A DNA stretch of 64,000 nucleotides. It comes from Microvirga splendida. Lineage in GTDB: Bacteria; Pseudomonadota; Alphaproteobacteria; Rhizobiales; Beijerinckiaceae. Location of the stretch: NCBI RefSeq assembly GCF_016427565.1, contig NZ_JAELXT010000002.1, positions 186,001 to 250,000 on the forward strand. The letters run 5' to 3'. Both the position numbers and the translations under genes were made by a program. This document shows positions 13,926 to 22,174 of the stretch, piece after piece (positions within the stretch are counted from its first letter, which is position 1; each line of letters starts with the position of its first letter). The notes beneath the pieces are model-generated. The model saw nothing but the letters and a program-made list of their open reading frames with translations. It ran no database searches and had not been told where the DNA came from.

Positions 13926-16841
13926 ATGTCGTACCGAAGCGACACTGGGTCGATGGTTTCAATGCGCCGGAAGCGGCCGAGCGCCTGCTCGGCCGACATC
14001 ACAATTCCATCTCTGAGCAGGCCATCGGCAACGAGCATTCTGGCCGTGAGCCTTGCCGCAGCGGCTTCCATTGGTTCGGCGCAGGCGGCCTGCACGTCGA
14101 GCGTCGCCAACGGCGTGACGCGCGTGGTGTGTTCGGGCGCGACGACGGATCACTACTGGGCACCCGAAAACACGATTGCCGCCGTCCAGGTGCAGGCCGG
14201 CACCGTGATGAACCTCAGCGAGGCAGCCATCCGCGTGAGGGCCGGAAGCACGGTCACTGTCGAGAGCGGCGCCACTATCACGGTGACCGGCGGCAATGCA
14301 GATCAAGCCTACAATGCCATCTATGCGGAAGGCGACGGCAGTACGATCACCAACAACGGCTCGGTCTCGACAACGCAGAATTCCGTTGACGGCCTCGAGG
14401 TTACTGGCAGCAGGAACACCCTCGTCAATACCGGCCGCGTATCGACCCAAGGGGTATCGTCGGAAGCCATTATCGCGCGCGGCAACAACAACATCCTGCG
14501 CAACAGCGGCACCCTGGAAACATCGGGCTCCTCCGCCCGCGGCATGATCGCGGAGGGCCACAACAACAGCTTCGTCAATTCGGGCACGATCCGCACCACG
14601 GGTGCCGGCGGCGAAGGCATCCGTGCGGATGGCGGCGGCACGGCGAACCCGGCCGATAACGTCACGATCTCCAACAGCGGCGCGATCAGCACGAGCGGCT
14701 ACACGGCGGACGGGATCCGGCTGATCGGGAACGGCAGCACGATCACCAATGAAGGCACGATCACCGCGTCGGGGCTCGAGGGCCGCGGCATCAAGGTCGA
14801 GGGCAACGGCAACCGGGTCGAGAACCGCGGCACCGTGCAGGGCTCCGGCGACGACGGCGAGGGCCTCTACATCATCAGCAATGCCGGCCAGACCAATACG
14901 GTGATCAACCGGGACGGCGGCGCCATCGAGAGCCGTGACGAGGTGGCCGTGCGCGGCCGGCACGGGTCGGAGGCGGTCGAGAACTTCGGCACGATCCGCA
15001 CGCAGGCCGCGCAGGGCATGGCCATCGACCTGGCCGGCGGCAACGATTCCCTCCTGATCGGCGCGAGCTCCAGGATCGAAGGCCATGTGCGCGCGGGATC
15101 GGGCACGGACACGTTCCGACTCGGCGGCCGGACGGATGCGGCTTTCGACATGCGCGAGATCGGCGCGAACGCCAAGTACCGCGATTTCGAGCGGTTCGAG
15201 AAGGTCGACACCTCCACCTGGACCACGAGGAACGACAACAACAGCGCCATGCCCTGGGCCGTGCGCGAGGGCACGCTCCTGGTGACCGGCAGCATGGGCG
15301 GATCGGACATGACCGTGCATGGCGGCGCCACGCTCGGCGGCACCGGCACGGTCGGCAGCATCGACGCGCTGCAGGGCAGCATCCTGTCCCCCGGCGTCGA
15401 CGGGGCCACGAGCCGCGCGGGCGTCGGCGATATCCGCACCCTGAACGTCAGGGGCGACGTCACCATCGCAGCCGGCACCACCTATCGGGTCGATCTCAAC
15501 AACGGCTTCCAGAGCGACCGGATCGTGGCCGACGGGCGCGCCACCATCCGGGGCGGCACGGTCGAGGTCCATGCGGAGCGGGCCACATACTCGCCGGGAC
15601 GCTGGACGATCCTGACGGCGCGCCAGGGCGTGACAGGCCAATTCGCCGGTGTGGACGACCTGATCTTCTTCCAGCCGATCCTGACCAAGGACGCCAACAA
15701 CGTCTATCTCGAGCTGCTGCCGAACGTGTTCGACCCTGCGCCTCCCGAGAACCCGCGGGATCCCCAGGATCCGGACCGGCCGAACCGCCCGAGGCCGGTT
15801 CCGCCGCTCCAGCCCGAGACCACGCCGCCGGTCACGATCCTGCACCACGAGAACCTGTTCCGCGCGGCCATCCTCTGCCGCCTGCGCTGCTCGTCCTCCG
15901 ACGCCATGGGGGCGGTCCCGTCCTTCGTGGCGATCGATTCCGTGCCGGTTCAGTACACGGCGGATCTCCCCGGGCGGAATGCGCCGGTGGCCGAGGCTCC
16001 GGCCGCGCGGGGAACCGGCTGGGGCATGTGGGGCAAGGTGCTCGGCTCCTACGGACGCACCGACGCGACGCCGACCTCCGCCGCCATGGAGCGGAGCACG
16101 GGCGGCATCGTGGTCGGCGTGGACGGCGGGCTCGGCACACCCTATCGCCTCGGCATCGCGGCCGGGTATCTCGCCACGTCGTTCGACATTGATGCGGCGG
16201 CCGCTTCGGGCGAGGTCGACAGCTTCCATATCGGCGCCTACGGCTCCGCCGCCTTCGGAGACTGGAGCCTGCGCGGCGGCGTGGCTTACGCTCACCACGA
16301 GATCGCCCTCGCCCGCGGCACCGTGAATGGCCGCTTCCGCGGCGGCGAGACGGACACCTCGGCCGATTCGGTGCAGGTCTTCGGGGAGGTCGGCTACACG
16401 TTCCGGCTGTCGGACCGCGTGACCCTGGAGCCGTTCGTAGGCCTCGCCCACGTGCATGTGAGCAGCCACGACGTGGTGGAGAACGCCTCCCCGTTCCAGG
16501 CGACAGGCGAAGTCGCCGCGTTCGACACCACCTACTCCACCCTCGGGGCGCGGCTTGTCGCCACCATGCCCACGAGCGCCGGCGCCCTGACCTTCAAGGG
16601 CATGCTCGGCTGGCGCCACGCCTTCGGGGACGTGGCCCCGGAGGCGCGCTTCACCGTCGAGGGCTTCCCCACCCCGTTCCTCGTGGTGGGCGCTCCCATC
16701 GACCGGGACAGCCTCGTGGTGGAGGCCGGCCTGAACTGGCAGGTGAGCGAGAAGGTCACCGTCGGCCTCATGTACGACGGCGCCATCGGCGAGCGCGACC
16801 AGGAGCATACCCTGCGCGGCAGCTTGAGCGTGCGGTTCTGA
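13926..16841 (+). CDS. Type V autotransporter with beta-helix passenger
   Basis: 971 residues. A long charged N-region (about 35 residues) precedes the hydrophobic signal LAVSLAAAASIGSAQA, an extended signal as often seen in autotransporters. Residues about 60-390 are imperfect repeats rich in ITNNGS, LVNTGR, LRNSG, FVNSGTI, ISNSGAI and VENRGTV, a pattern typical of right-handed beta-helices. A proline-rich linker (about 600-635) leads to the autotransporter beta-barrel (about 700-971), which begins near WGMWGKVLGSYGRTDAT and ends with the outer-membrane phenylalanine in GSLSVRF. The passenger is probably displayed on the surface, for example as an adhesin. No protease or catalytic motif is seen. 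Translation may be controlled by the hairpin over its ribosome binding site. Confidence 0.92.
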   Translation: MSYRSDTGSMVSMRRKRPSACSADITIPSLSRPSATSILAVSLAAAASIGSAQAACTSSVANGVTRVVCSGATTDHYWAPENTIAAVQVQAGTVMNLSEAAIRVRAGSTVTVESGATITVTGGNADQAYNAIYAEGDGSTITNNGSVSTTQNSVDGLEVTGSRNTLVNTGRVSTQGVSSEAIIARGNNNILRNSGTLETSGSSARGMIAEGHNNSFVNSGTIRTTGAGGEGIRADGGGTANPADNVTISNSGAISTSGYTADGIRLIGNGSTITNEGTITASGLEGRGIKVEGNGNRVENRGTVQGSGDDGEGLYIISNAGQTNTVINRDGGAIESRDEVAVRGRHGSEAVENFGTIRTQAAQGMAIDLAGGNDSLLIGASSRIEGHVRAGSGTDTFRLGGRTDAAFDMREIGANAKYRDFERFEKVDTSTWTTRNDNNSAMPWAVREGTLLVTGSMGGSDMTVHGGATLGGTGTVGSIDALQGSILSPGVDGATSRAGVGDIRTLNVRGDVTIAAGTTYRVDLNNGFQSDRIVADGRATIRGGTVEVHAERATYSPGRWTILTARQGVTGQFAGVDDLIFFQPILTKDANNVYLELLPNVFDPAPPENPRDPQDPDRPNRPRPVPPLQPETTPPVTILHHENLFRAAILCRLRCSSSDAMGAVPSFVAIDSVPVQYTADLPGRNAPVAEAPAARGTGWGMWGKVLGSYGRTDATPTSAAMERSTGGIVVGVDGGLGTPYRLGIAAGYLATSFDIDAAAASGEVDSFHIGAYGSAAFGDWSLRGGVAYAHHEIALARGTVNGRFRGGETDTSADSVQVFGEVGYTFRLSDRVTLEPFVGLAHVHVSSHDVVENASPFQATGEVAAFDTTYSTLGARLVATMPTSAGALTFKGMLGWRHAFGDVAPEARFTVEGFPTPFLVVGAPIDRDSLVVEAGLNWQVSEKVTVGLMYDGAIGERDQEHTLRGSLSVRF

Positions 16842-16853
16842 AAGCTCGGCCGG

Positions 16854-16881
16854 GGCTGCGGCGGCTTCGTCCGCCGCAGCC
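16854..16881 (+). terminator. Strong hairpin after the autotransporter gene
   Basis: GGCTGCGGCGG (16854-16864) pairs exactly with CCGCCGCAGCC (16871-16881) around CTTCGT, starting 13 bases after the stop codon. There is no T-run. It is a likely terminator or 3' stabiliser. Confidence 0.6.
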
Positions 16882-16968
16882 AAAGGTCTCAGGGCGGCAA
16901 TCCTGCCTTGACGAAACACTGTCTCCTGGAGTCCAGTCGGTCCTGTCAAATCAGCCTCAGGACTCCCG

Positions 16969-17268
16969 ATGACACGCTTTCTATGGGCCGCCGGCCTGCT
17001 TCTGCTCACGGGTGCGGCCCAGGCCCAGGGCATGCCGGAAACCAGGCCGCTGCAGCTCACCGTCCGCCCATCAGGGGTCGAGCCGGAGGTCAACGAATCC
17101 ATCGAGCGGCAGCAGAAGCTTCTCAGGCGCCTGGAGCGGAGCAACCACATGGTGCGCTCGATCTGCATCAATTGCGGGGACGAGTGGAAACACCAGATCT
17201 ACGCCCCGTTCGACCCTTATGCGGCGCTCGGCCGTCCCGCCCAGCCGTCCGACGACGGCAGTAACTAA
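16969..17268 (+). CDS. Small secreted protein of unknown function
   Basis: 99 residues with a signal peptide (FLWAAGLLLLTGAAQAQG, cleavage near AQA-QG). The mature part is polar, with a basic helix-like segment ERQQKLLRRLERSNHM and a CxxC-like pair in RSICINCGDEWKH that could bind metal or form a disulfide. No family is recognised. It is followed on the same strand by the riboswitch-controlled exporter gene, but the leader between them suggests separate control. Probably periplasmic. Confidence 0.7.
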   Translation: MTRFLWAAGLLLLTGAAQAQGMPETRPLQLTVRPSGVEPEVNESIERQQKLLRRLERSNHMVRSICINCGDEWKHQIYAPFDPYAALGRPAQPSDDGSN

Positions 17269-17339
17269 GTTTGCCAGCTGACCTTTGGCCGCGCCAGGAT
17301 TGTGTTGAGAAGGTTTTCCGGAACCCCTATATCCAGGGA

Positions 17340-17388
17340 GGTCGAGGACGACCTCGATCCCGTGGCAAACGGTAGGGACGGCCCTGCC
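17340..17388 (+). promoter_or_regulatory. Guanidine-II (mini-ykkC) riboswitch
   Basis: Two hairpins each end in the diagnostic ACGR tetraloop. P1: GGTCGAGG (17340-17347), loop ACGA (17348-17351), CCTCGATC (17352-17359). P2: GGTAGGG (17371-17377), loop ACGG (17378-17381), CCCTGCC (17382-17388). A 10-base linker separates them, and GGAGG (17395-17399) precedes the ATG at 17407. Known guanidine-II RNAs have exactly this pair of ACGR hairpins, bind guanidinium at the loops and turn on exporter genes. The gene that follows is an SMR transporter of the right type. Confidence 0.9.
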
Positions 17389-17406
17389 TATGACGGAGGT
17401 CCTGTC

Positions 17407-17724
17407 ATGGCATGGACTTGGCTCACGCTTGCCGGATTGTTCGAGATCGGCTGGGCTATCGGCCTGAAATACACCGACGGCTTCACCCGGCCGGTCCCTT
17501 CCGTTCTGACGCTGCTGAGCATGGCGGTCAGCGTCCTTCTCCTCGGCCTCGCCCTCAAGACCCTGCCGGTCGGGACGGGCTATGCGGTCTGGACCGGGAT
17601 CGGCACCGTTGGAACCGCCCTGCTGGGAATTCATTTGTTCGGCGAACCGGCAACCGTGATGCGTCTGGTCTGCATCGGCCTGATCGTCTCCGGGATCCTC
17701 GGCCTGAAGTTAGCCTCAGGCTAG
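17407..17724 (+). CDS. gdx: SMR family guanidinium exporter (Gdx, formerly SugE)
   Basis: A 105-residue protein with four membrane helices, typical small multidrug resistance size. The conserved membrane glutamate is in LAGLFEIGWAIGLKYTDGF, the tryptophan/glycine motif in GYAVWTGIGTVGTALLG. The WA(I/V)GLKYT sequence and the guanidine-II riboswitch 19 bases upstream identify the Gdx branch, which exchanges guanidinium for protons, rather than the broad EmrE branch. It acts as a dual-topology dimer in the inner membrane. The start is the ATG with GGAGG 7 bases upstream; the frame open before it is riboswitch sequence. Expression is expected to rise with intracellular guanidine. Confidence 0.93.
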   Translation: MAWTWLTLAGLFEIGWAIGLKYTDGFTRPVPSVLTLLSMAVSVLLLGLALKTLPVGTGYAVWTGIGTVGTALLGIHLFGEPATVMRLVCIGLIVSGILGLKLASG

Positions 17725-17749
17725 CTTGGGCCGATATGATGGGGCCATC

Positions 17750-19243
17750 ATGACCGCATTCGCTCAGACAAGGCCGAGATCCTCGGCACGAGGCCTCAGG
17801 GCCTTCGTGCTGGTGGTCTGCCTTGTGATCCTGGGCCTGGAGGGCTGGCGCTACTGGCACGACCGGGGGCACGAGTTCGACCGGATCCGGGCCGAGACCC
17901 TGAACCTCGCCAAATCCCTGACCCAGCACGCGCAGGACACTTTTGAGCTCGCGGACGCGCTCCTGGTGGATGTGGTGGACCGGGTCGAGACGCGCGGCAC
18001 CGAGCCCGATGCACTCCTGCGGCTGGACGACTTCCTGGTCGACCGGGTTCAGCCCCTCCAGCGCATCAAGGCGCTGACGATCTTCGGCGAGGACGGCACT
18101 CTCCTGAGCAGCTCCCTGCCCGGACACCGCGGCCGCGTGAACATCCGGGACCTGGACCTGTTCAAGCACCACAGCACGGAAAGCAGCAGCAACTGGTTCG
18201 TGGGCCCGCTCATCCGCGACCCGCTCGGCGGCGATTGGGTGCTGACGATCTCGCGGCGCTTCAACAAGCCCGACGGCAGCTTCGGCGGCATCGCCCAAGC
18301 CAGCATTCCTCCCCGGTACTTCGGCAACTTCTTCGGCCGGTTCGACGTGGGATCGCAGGGCACGATCACGCTGATCCACAAGAACGGCACCATCGTATCG
18401 CGCTATCCCTATAACGAGCGTGCGGTCGGCACCAATATCCTGAACGACCCCCGGTTCAGCAATGCGAAGGGCTCCGGCAATTACGAATACGATTCACCCG
18501 TCGACGGGCTGACCCGCATCGGCGGCTATCAGCGCAACCACATCTTCCCCGTGGGCGTCGTTGCGGCCGTGGGGCGGGACGAGGCGCTCGCGCGATGGAA
18601 CGAGGAATTCGTGTTCCGCAGCAGCATCATCGGCCTGCTCGTCCTCACCATCGGCTCCCTCGGATGGATCCTCGTCGGCGCCCTGCGGCGGCGGGAGGAG
18701 GCGGAGGCGGAGTTGGCCATTCTCGCCACCACGGACGGCCTGACGGGTCTCGCCAACCGACGAACCTTCGACAGGCAGCTCGAGGCGGAATGGCTGCGGG
18801 CCGCACGCCAGAAGACCCCCGTTTCCCTGCTCCTGATCGATGTGGATCAGTTCAAGGCCTACAACGACATTTACGGGCACCAGGCGGGCGACGAGTGTCT
18901 GCGCAATATCGCGAAAACCATCGCCGCCGTAGCGCGCCGCCCGGGAGATCTGGCGGCGCGCTACGGCGGCGAGGAACTGGCCATTCTCCTGCCGGGAGCC
19001 GATGAGGCGGACACCGCGGCCATTGCGGAGGACCTGCGTGCGAAGGTCGAAGCCCTTCGCGTGCGCCACGACGCCAATCCTCCCGCGCGCATTCTCACGG
19101 TCAGCATCGGCAGCGCCACCCGCACCCCGAGCCTCGACCGCTCCCGCATCGGCCCGGACGATCTGATCACCCTGGCCGACGCGGCCCTCTATCGTGCCAA
19201 GCAGAACGGGCGCAACTGCGTGGCGAGCGCGAAAGCCGCCTGA
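17750..19243 (+). CDS. Membrane-bound diguanylate cyclase with periplasmic sensor domain
   Basis: 497 residues. One membrane helix near residues 17-33, a periplasmic dCACHE-like sensor of about 250 residues, a second helix (IIGLLVLTIGSLGWILVGA, about 290-310), then a GGDEF domain. The active site RYGGEELAILLPG has the catalytic GGEEL at about residue 405, and the product-inhibition I-site RPGD sits just before it, so the enzyme should make c-di-GMP from two GTP under feedback control. The LIDVDQFKAYNDIYGHQAGD metal/nucleotide motif is intact. ATG at 17750 follows a GGGG-containing stretch, 25 bases after the exporter stop. The signal sensed is unknown. Confidence 0.93.
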   Translation: MTAFAQTRPRSSARGLRAFVLVVCLVILGLEGWRYWHDRGHEFDRIRAETLNLAKSLTQHAQDTFELADALLVDVVDRVETRGTEPDALLRLDDFLVDRVQPLQRIKALTIFGEDGTLLSSSLPGHRGRVNIRDLDLFKHHSTESSSNWFVGPLIRDPLGGDWVLTISRRFNKPDGSFGGIAQASIPPRYFGNFFGRFDVGSQGTITLIHKNGTIVSRYPYNERAVGTNILNDPRFSNAKGSGNYEYDSPVDGLTRIGGYQRNHIFPVGVVAAVGRDEALARWNEEFVFRSSIIGLLVLTIGSLGWILVGALRRREEAEAELAILATTDGLTGLANRRTFDRQLEAEWLRAARQKTPVSLLLIDVDQFKAYNDIYGHQAGDECLRNIAKTIAAVARRPGDLAARYGGEELAILLPGADEADTAAIAEDLRAKVEALRVRHDANPPARILTVSIGSATRTPSLDRSRIGPDDLITLADAALYRAKQNGRNCVASAKAA

Positions 19244-19273
19244 TCAGGATCTCTCCGGTCAGGCGCTTTTGGA

Positions 19274-20644
19274 TCAGAACACGTTTTCGTCGAAAGCCGG
19301 CTTCACCAAGCCGCCCCACGCGCCGTGATAGCGCTCCAGCAGGCGCTCGGCCTGCGTGCGGCCTGAAGCGACGATCTCCTCCGCATAGACGAGGTGCCGC
19401 GTCTCGTCGCGTCCGGCCTCGTCGAGACAGGCGCGGCGCTGGAGGCCGGCGCGGGACAGCGCCAGCGCGTCGCGGGCGACGTCCTGCACGGAGCGTCCTG
19501 CGATGGTCGCCTTCAGCGCCTGCCTGGGCACTTCGGCGCGCAGCTGCTGGCGCTGCTCGGCGCTCCACGCCTTCACGAGTTCCCAGGCGCCGTCGAGGGC
19601 GGTGTCGTCGTAGAGAAGGCCAGTCCAGAACGCCGAGAGCGCAACGATGTGCTCGAGATTGCCCACATCCGCGCCGCGCATCTCGAGATAGCGCTTGAGG
19701 CGCACTTCGGGGAACAGGGTGGAGACGTGGTTTGCCCAATCGGAGCGCGTGGCGCGCTCGCCCGGCAATTGTGCGAGCCTGCCGGCGAAGAGATCGCGGA
19801 AGGATGCGCCCGACACGTCGTGATAGGTCGAGTCGCGCTTGACGAAATACATCGGCACGTCGAGCGCCCAATCCACGTAACGCTCATAGCCGAAGCCTTC
19901 CTCGAAGGCGAAGGCCATCATGCCCGTGCGGTCGCGGTCCGTGTCGAGCCAGATGTTGGAGCGCATGGACAGGTAGCCGTTGGGCTTACCGTCGGTGAAG
20001 GGAGAGTTGGCGAAGATCGCCGTCGCGATGGGCTGCAGCGCCAGCGAGACGCGCAGCTTCTTCACCATGTCGGCCTCGGAGGCGTAGTCCATGTTCACCT
20101 GCACCGTGGAGGTGCGGTACATCATGTCGAGGCCGAGCGAACCCACCTTCGGCATGTAGTTCGTCATGATGCGGTAGCGGGCCTTGGGCATCACCGGCGT
20201 CTGGCCCCGAGTCCAGAGCGGGCTCATGCCGAGCGTGAGGAAACCAATGCCGAGCTGTTCGCCCACGGCCTTCACGTCGGCGAGGTGCTGCGCCGTCTCG
20301 CGGGCCGTGTCATGCAGGTTGGCGAGCGGAGCGCCGGACAATTCGAACTGCCCGCCGGGCTCCAGGGAGATCGCTCCTCCGCCTCCGTCATCGGCAAGGC
20401 CGATGGGGTGGCCGTCCTCCATAATGGGCGCCCAGCCGGTGCGCTCCTGCATGCCGTCCAGCAGCGCGCGGATGCCACGGCCGCCGTCATAGGGAACGGG
20501 GGAGAGATCGGCTCTGTAGAAGGGAACTTTTTCGTGCTCGGTGCCGAGCCGCCATGACTCGCGCGGCTTCTCGCCGGAGGCGATCCATTCCACGAGTTCC
20601 GACCGCGCACCGATGGGGGTCGTATCGGATACGTCCCGCGCCAT
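19274..20644 (-). CDS. gshA: Glutamate--cysteine ligase (plant/alphaproteobacterial type)
   Basis: 456 residues. It joins glutamate and cysteine with ATP to gamma-glutamylcysteine, the first step of glutathione synthesis. WRLGTEHEKVPFYR at the N-terminus, GGGGAISLEPGGQFELSGAP and GMSPLWTRG mark the GCS2-related plant type (length 450-460) rather than the E. coli type. ATG at 20642-20644 has GAGGTGAT upstream. It lies downstream of the ybdK-like gene on the same strand with a 215-base gap that contains a hairpin repeat. Glutathione synthetase is not in the window. It is convergent with the diguanylate cyclase gene. Confidence 0.95.
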   Translation of the reverse strand: MARDVSDTTPIGARSELVEWIASGEKPRESWRLGTEHEKVPFYRADLSPVPYDGGRGIRALLDGMQERTGWAPIMEDGHPIGLADDGGGGAISLEPGGQFELSGAPLANLHDTARETAQHLADVKAVGEQLGIGFLTLGMSPLWTRGQTPVMPKARYRIMTNYMPKVGSLGLDMMYRTSTVQVNMDYASEADMVKKLRVSLALQPIATAIFANSPFTDGKPNGYLSMRSNIWLDTDRDRTGMMAFAFEEGFGYERYVDWALDVPMYFVKRDSTYHDVSGASFRDLFAGRLAQLPGERATRSDWANHVSTLFPEVRLKRYLEMRGADVGNLEHIVALSAFWTGLLYDDTALDGAWELVKAWSAEQRQQLRAEVPRQALKATIAGRSVQDVARDALALSRAGLQRRACLDEAGRDETRHLVYAEEIVASGRTQAERLLERYHGAWGGLVKPAFDENVF

Positions 20645-20799
20645 GCATCACCTCATCAAAAAGCGCGTTCAAGGCGCGCCGACTTAAGCGTCGGACCTCA
20701 ATAAGGGGCTTAACGCCAAGGTGCAATGCGGGACCCATGCACAAAACGATGAGCGCTCCAGCGCATCATGCGGGCCTAGCCACACGACAGGCCAGTGCA

Positions 20800-20847
20800 A
20801 GCATCGGGGGAAGCCCGAAAGCAGCCTCCCCTTTCAGGCCCGATGCT
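20800..20847 (-). repeat. Palindromic repeat-like hairpin after the ybdK-type gene
   Basis: AGCATCGGG (20800-20808) pairs with CCCGATGCT (20839-20847), with internal GGGGGAAG/CTCCCC complementarity. The boundary AGCATCGG is shared with module 2 of the repeats at 1684 and 11762, but the interior differs. It lies just downstream of the minus-strand gene ending at 20860 and could act as its terminator. Confidence 0.6.
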
Positions 20848-20859
20848 CCGGCACCCTCG

Positions 20860-21999
20860 TCAATGCCGGAACGCCGGCTCTCCCATGGTCTCGGCGCTGA
20901 GCCAGTCGACGACGCCGGCAAGCGCATCCCGGCTCGACAGGCCGCGGCCGACCGCTTCGGTGTAGAGCGTCAGCTGCTGGTCGGCGCTGGTGCCGCGGGC
21001 GACGATCCAGCGGGCGAGATCGAGCTCGCGCTGGCAGCCGAGCTCCCGGGCATCCTCGGCCACGAGATCGAGGGTCTCGTCGAGGATCTCGCGAACGGGC
21101 CTTGCCGTGCGGGTCTTCTCGTCGACGAAGCTGCCGTGGATGCCGTAGCGCTGGGCGCGCCAGCCGTTCTCCTCGTTGATGGCGCGCGAGGCGCCGGTCT
21201 GCCCGGCATTGAGCGCGGTATCGAGGCTCAGGCGGCGCACGAGGCAGCGGTAGAGCGCCGCGATCGCGATGGTGTCGTCGACGCGCGTGCAGCTGTCGGC
21301 CACGCGCAGCTCCAGGGTCGGGTGCTTCAGCGACGGCCGAATCACCCACCAGACATAGCTGGAATTCTCGATGGCGCGGGCAGCCACGAGCGTATCGATG
21401 TAGCGCTGATAATCCTGCTCGTTCTCGAACAGGTCCGGGAATCCCGTGCGCGGCAGTTCACGATAGGCGGCGAGCCGGTAGCCGAGCAGGCCTGTGCGCT
21501 GCGCCTGCCAGAAAGGTGACGAGGTGGACAGCGCCAGAAGCAGCGGCACGTAGGGCTGGATCCGGTTCATGATGTCCACGCGCTTGCTCAGGTCGGGCAC
21601 TTCCACGTGAACATGCATGCCGCACAGCACGTTTCGGCTCCCGAGCATCTGCAGGTCGTGCATCACCTTGCCGTAGCGCGGCTGCGCCGTAGGGCGCACG
21701 CGCGACCATACGGCGAGCGGGTGGGTGCCCGAGGCCATGATGGACAGGTTGAAGTCACGGGCCACCGCGCCCACGGAAGCCCTCAGGCCGGCGAGCTGCG
21801 CGCGGGCCTCGGCGAGTTCCAGGGTGGGCTTCGTGGCGATCTCGAGCTGCGGCTCGAGCATCTCGGGCTGGATGTCCCCGGAAACCTGGTCCCGGCAGGC
21901 GGCGAAGAACTCCTTGATCCGCCCCTTGGCGATATCCCGTCTGGGCGCATCGTTGACGAAGTACTCTTCCTCGATGCCGAACTTGAAATCCCAGCTCAT
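20860..21999 (-). CDS. ybdK: YbdK-type carboxylate-amine ligase (GCS2 family)
   Basis: 379 residues of the glutamate-cysteine ligase family 2, YbdK branch. FGIEEEYFVN at the N-terminus contributes metal-binding glutamates. MLEPQLEIATKP, SGTHPLAVW, NVLCGMHVHVEVPD and HPTLELRVADSCTRVDD are the conserved blocks around the ATP/metal site. Family members can ligate glutamate to cysteine weakly; their true substrates are uncertain. Here the gene sits between rsmE and a bona fide gshA on the same strand, so a role in glutathione-like or amide conjugation is plausible but unproven. ATG at 21997-21999 follows GAGGACACGAGGGAA. Confidence 0.9.
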   Translation of the reverse strand: MSWDFKFGIEEEYFVNDAPRRDIAKGRIKEFFAACRDQVSGDIQPEMLEPQLEIATKPTLELAEARAQLAGLRASVGAVARDFNLSIMASGTHPLAVWSRVRPTAQPRYGKVMHDLQMLGSRNVLCGMHVHVEVPDLSKRVDIMNRIQPYVPLLLALSTSSPFWQAQRTGLLGYRLAAYRELPRTGFPDLFENEQDYQRYIDTLVAARAIENSSYVWWVIRPSLKHPTLELRVADSCTRVDDTIAIAALYRCLVRRLSLDTALNAGQTGASRAINEENGWRAQRYGIHGSFVDEKTRTARPVREILDETLDLVAEDARELGCQRELDLARWIVARGTSADQQLTLYTEAVGRGLSSRDALAGVVDWLSAETMGEPAFRH

Positions 22000-22174
22000 T
22001 TCCCTCGTGTCCTCTTTTATATTTTTCTAGAAATGACCCTCGCACCTGCGGATCGGCCTGCGGCGCTCGCCCAAACTCCGGCTCAATAGGGCCAGAATGG
22101 GGCGCTTCGGCGTGAAACTGCTAAGCTTTTGAAGCTAGAGGCGGATCGGCTTGTGTCGTCGTCGGGCGAGGAGG

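Noticed and set aside
13959..17171. 1070-codon open frame antisense to the autotransporter gene
   Set aside because: The plus-strand frame has a signal peptide, repeats and a complete beta-barrel; the antisense product is low-complexity and matches no family. Long antisense frames are common in GC-rich DNA.
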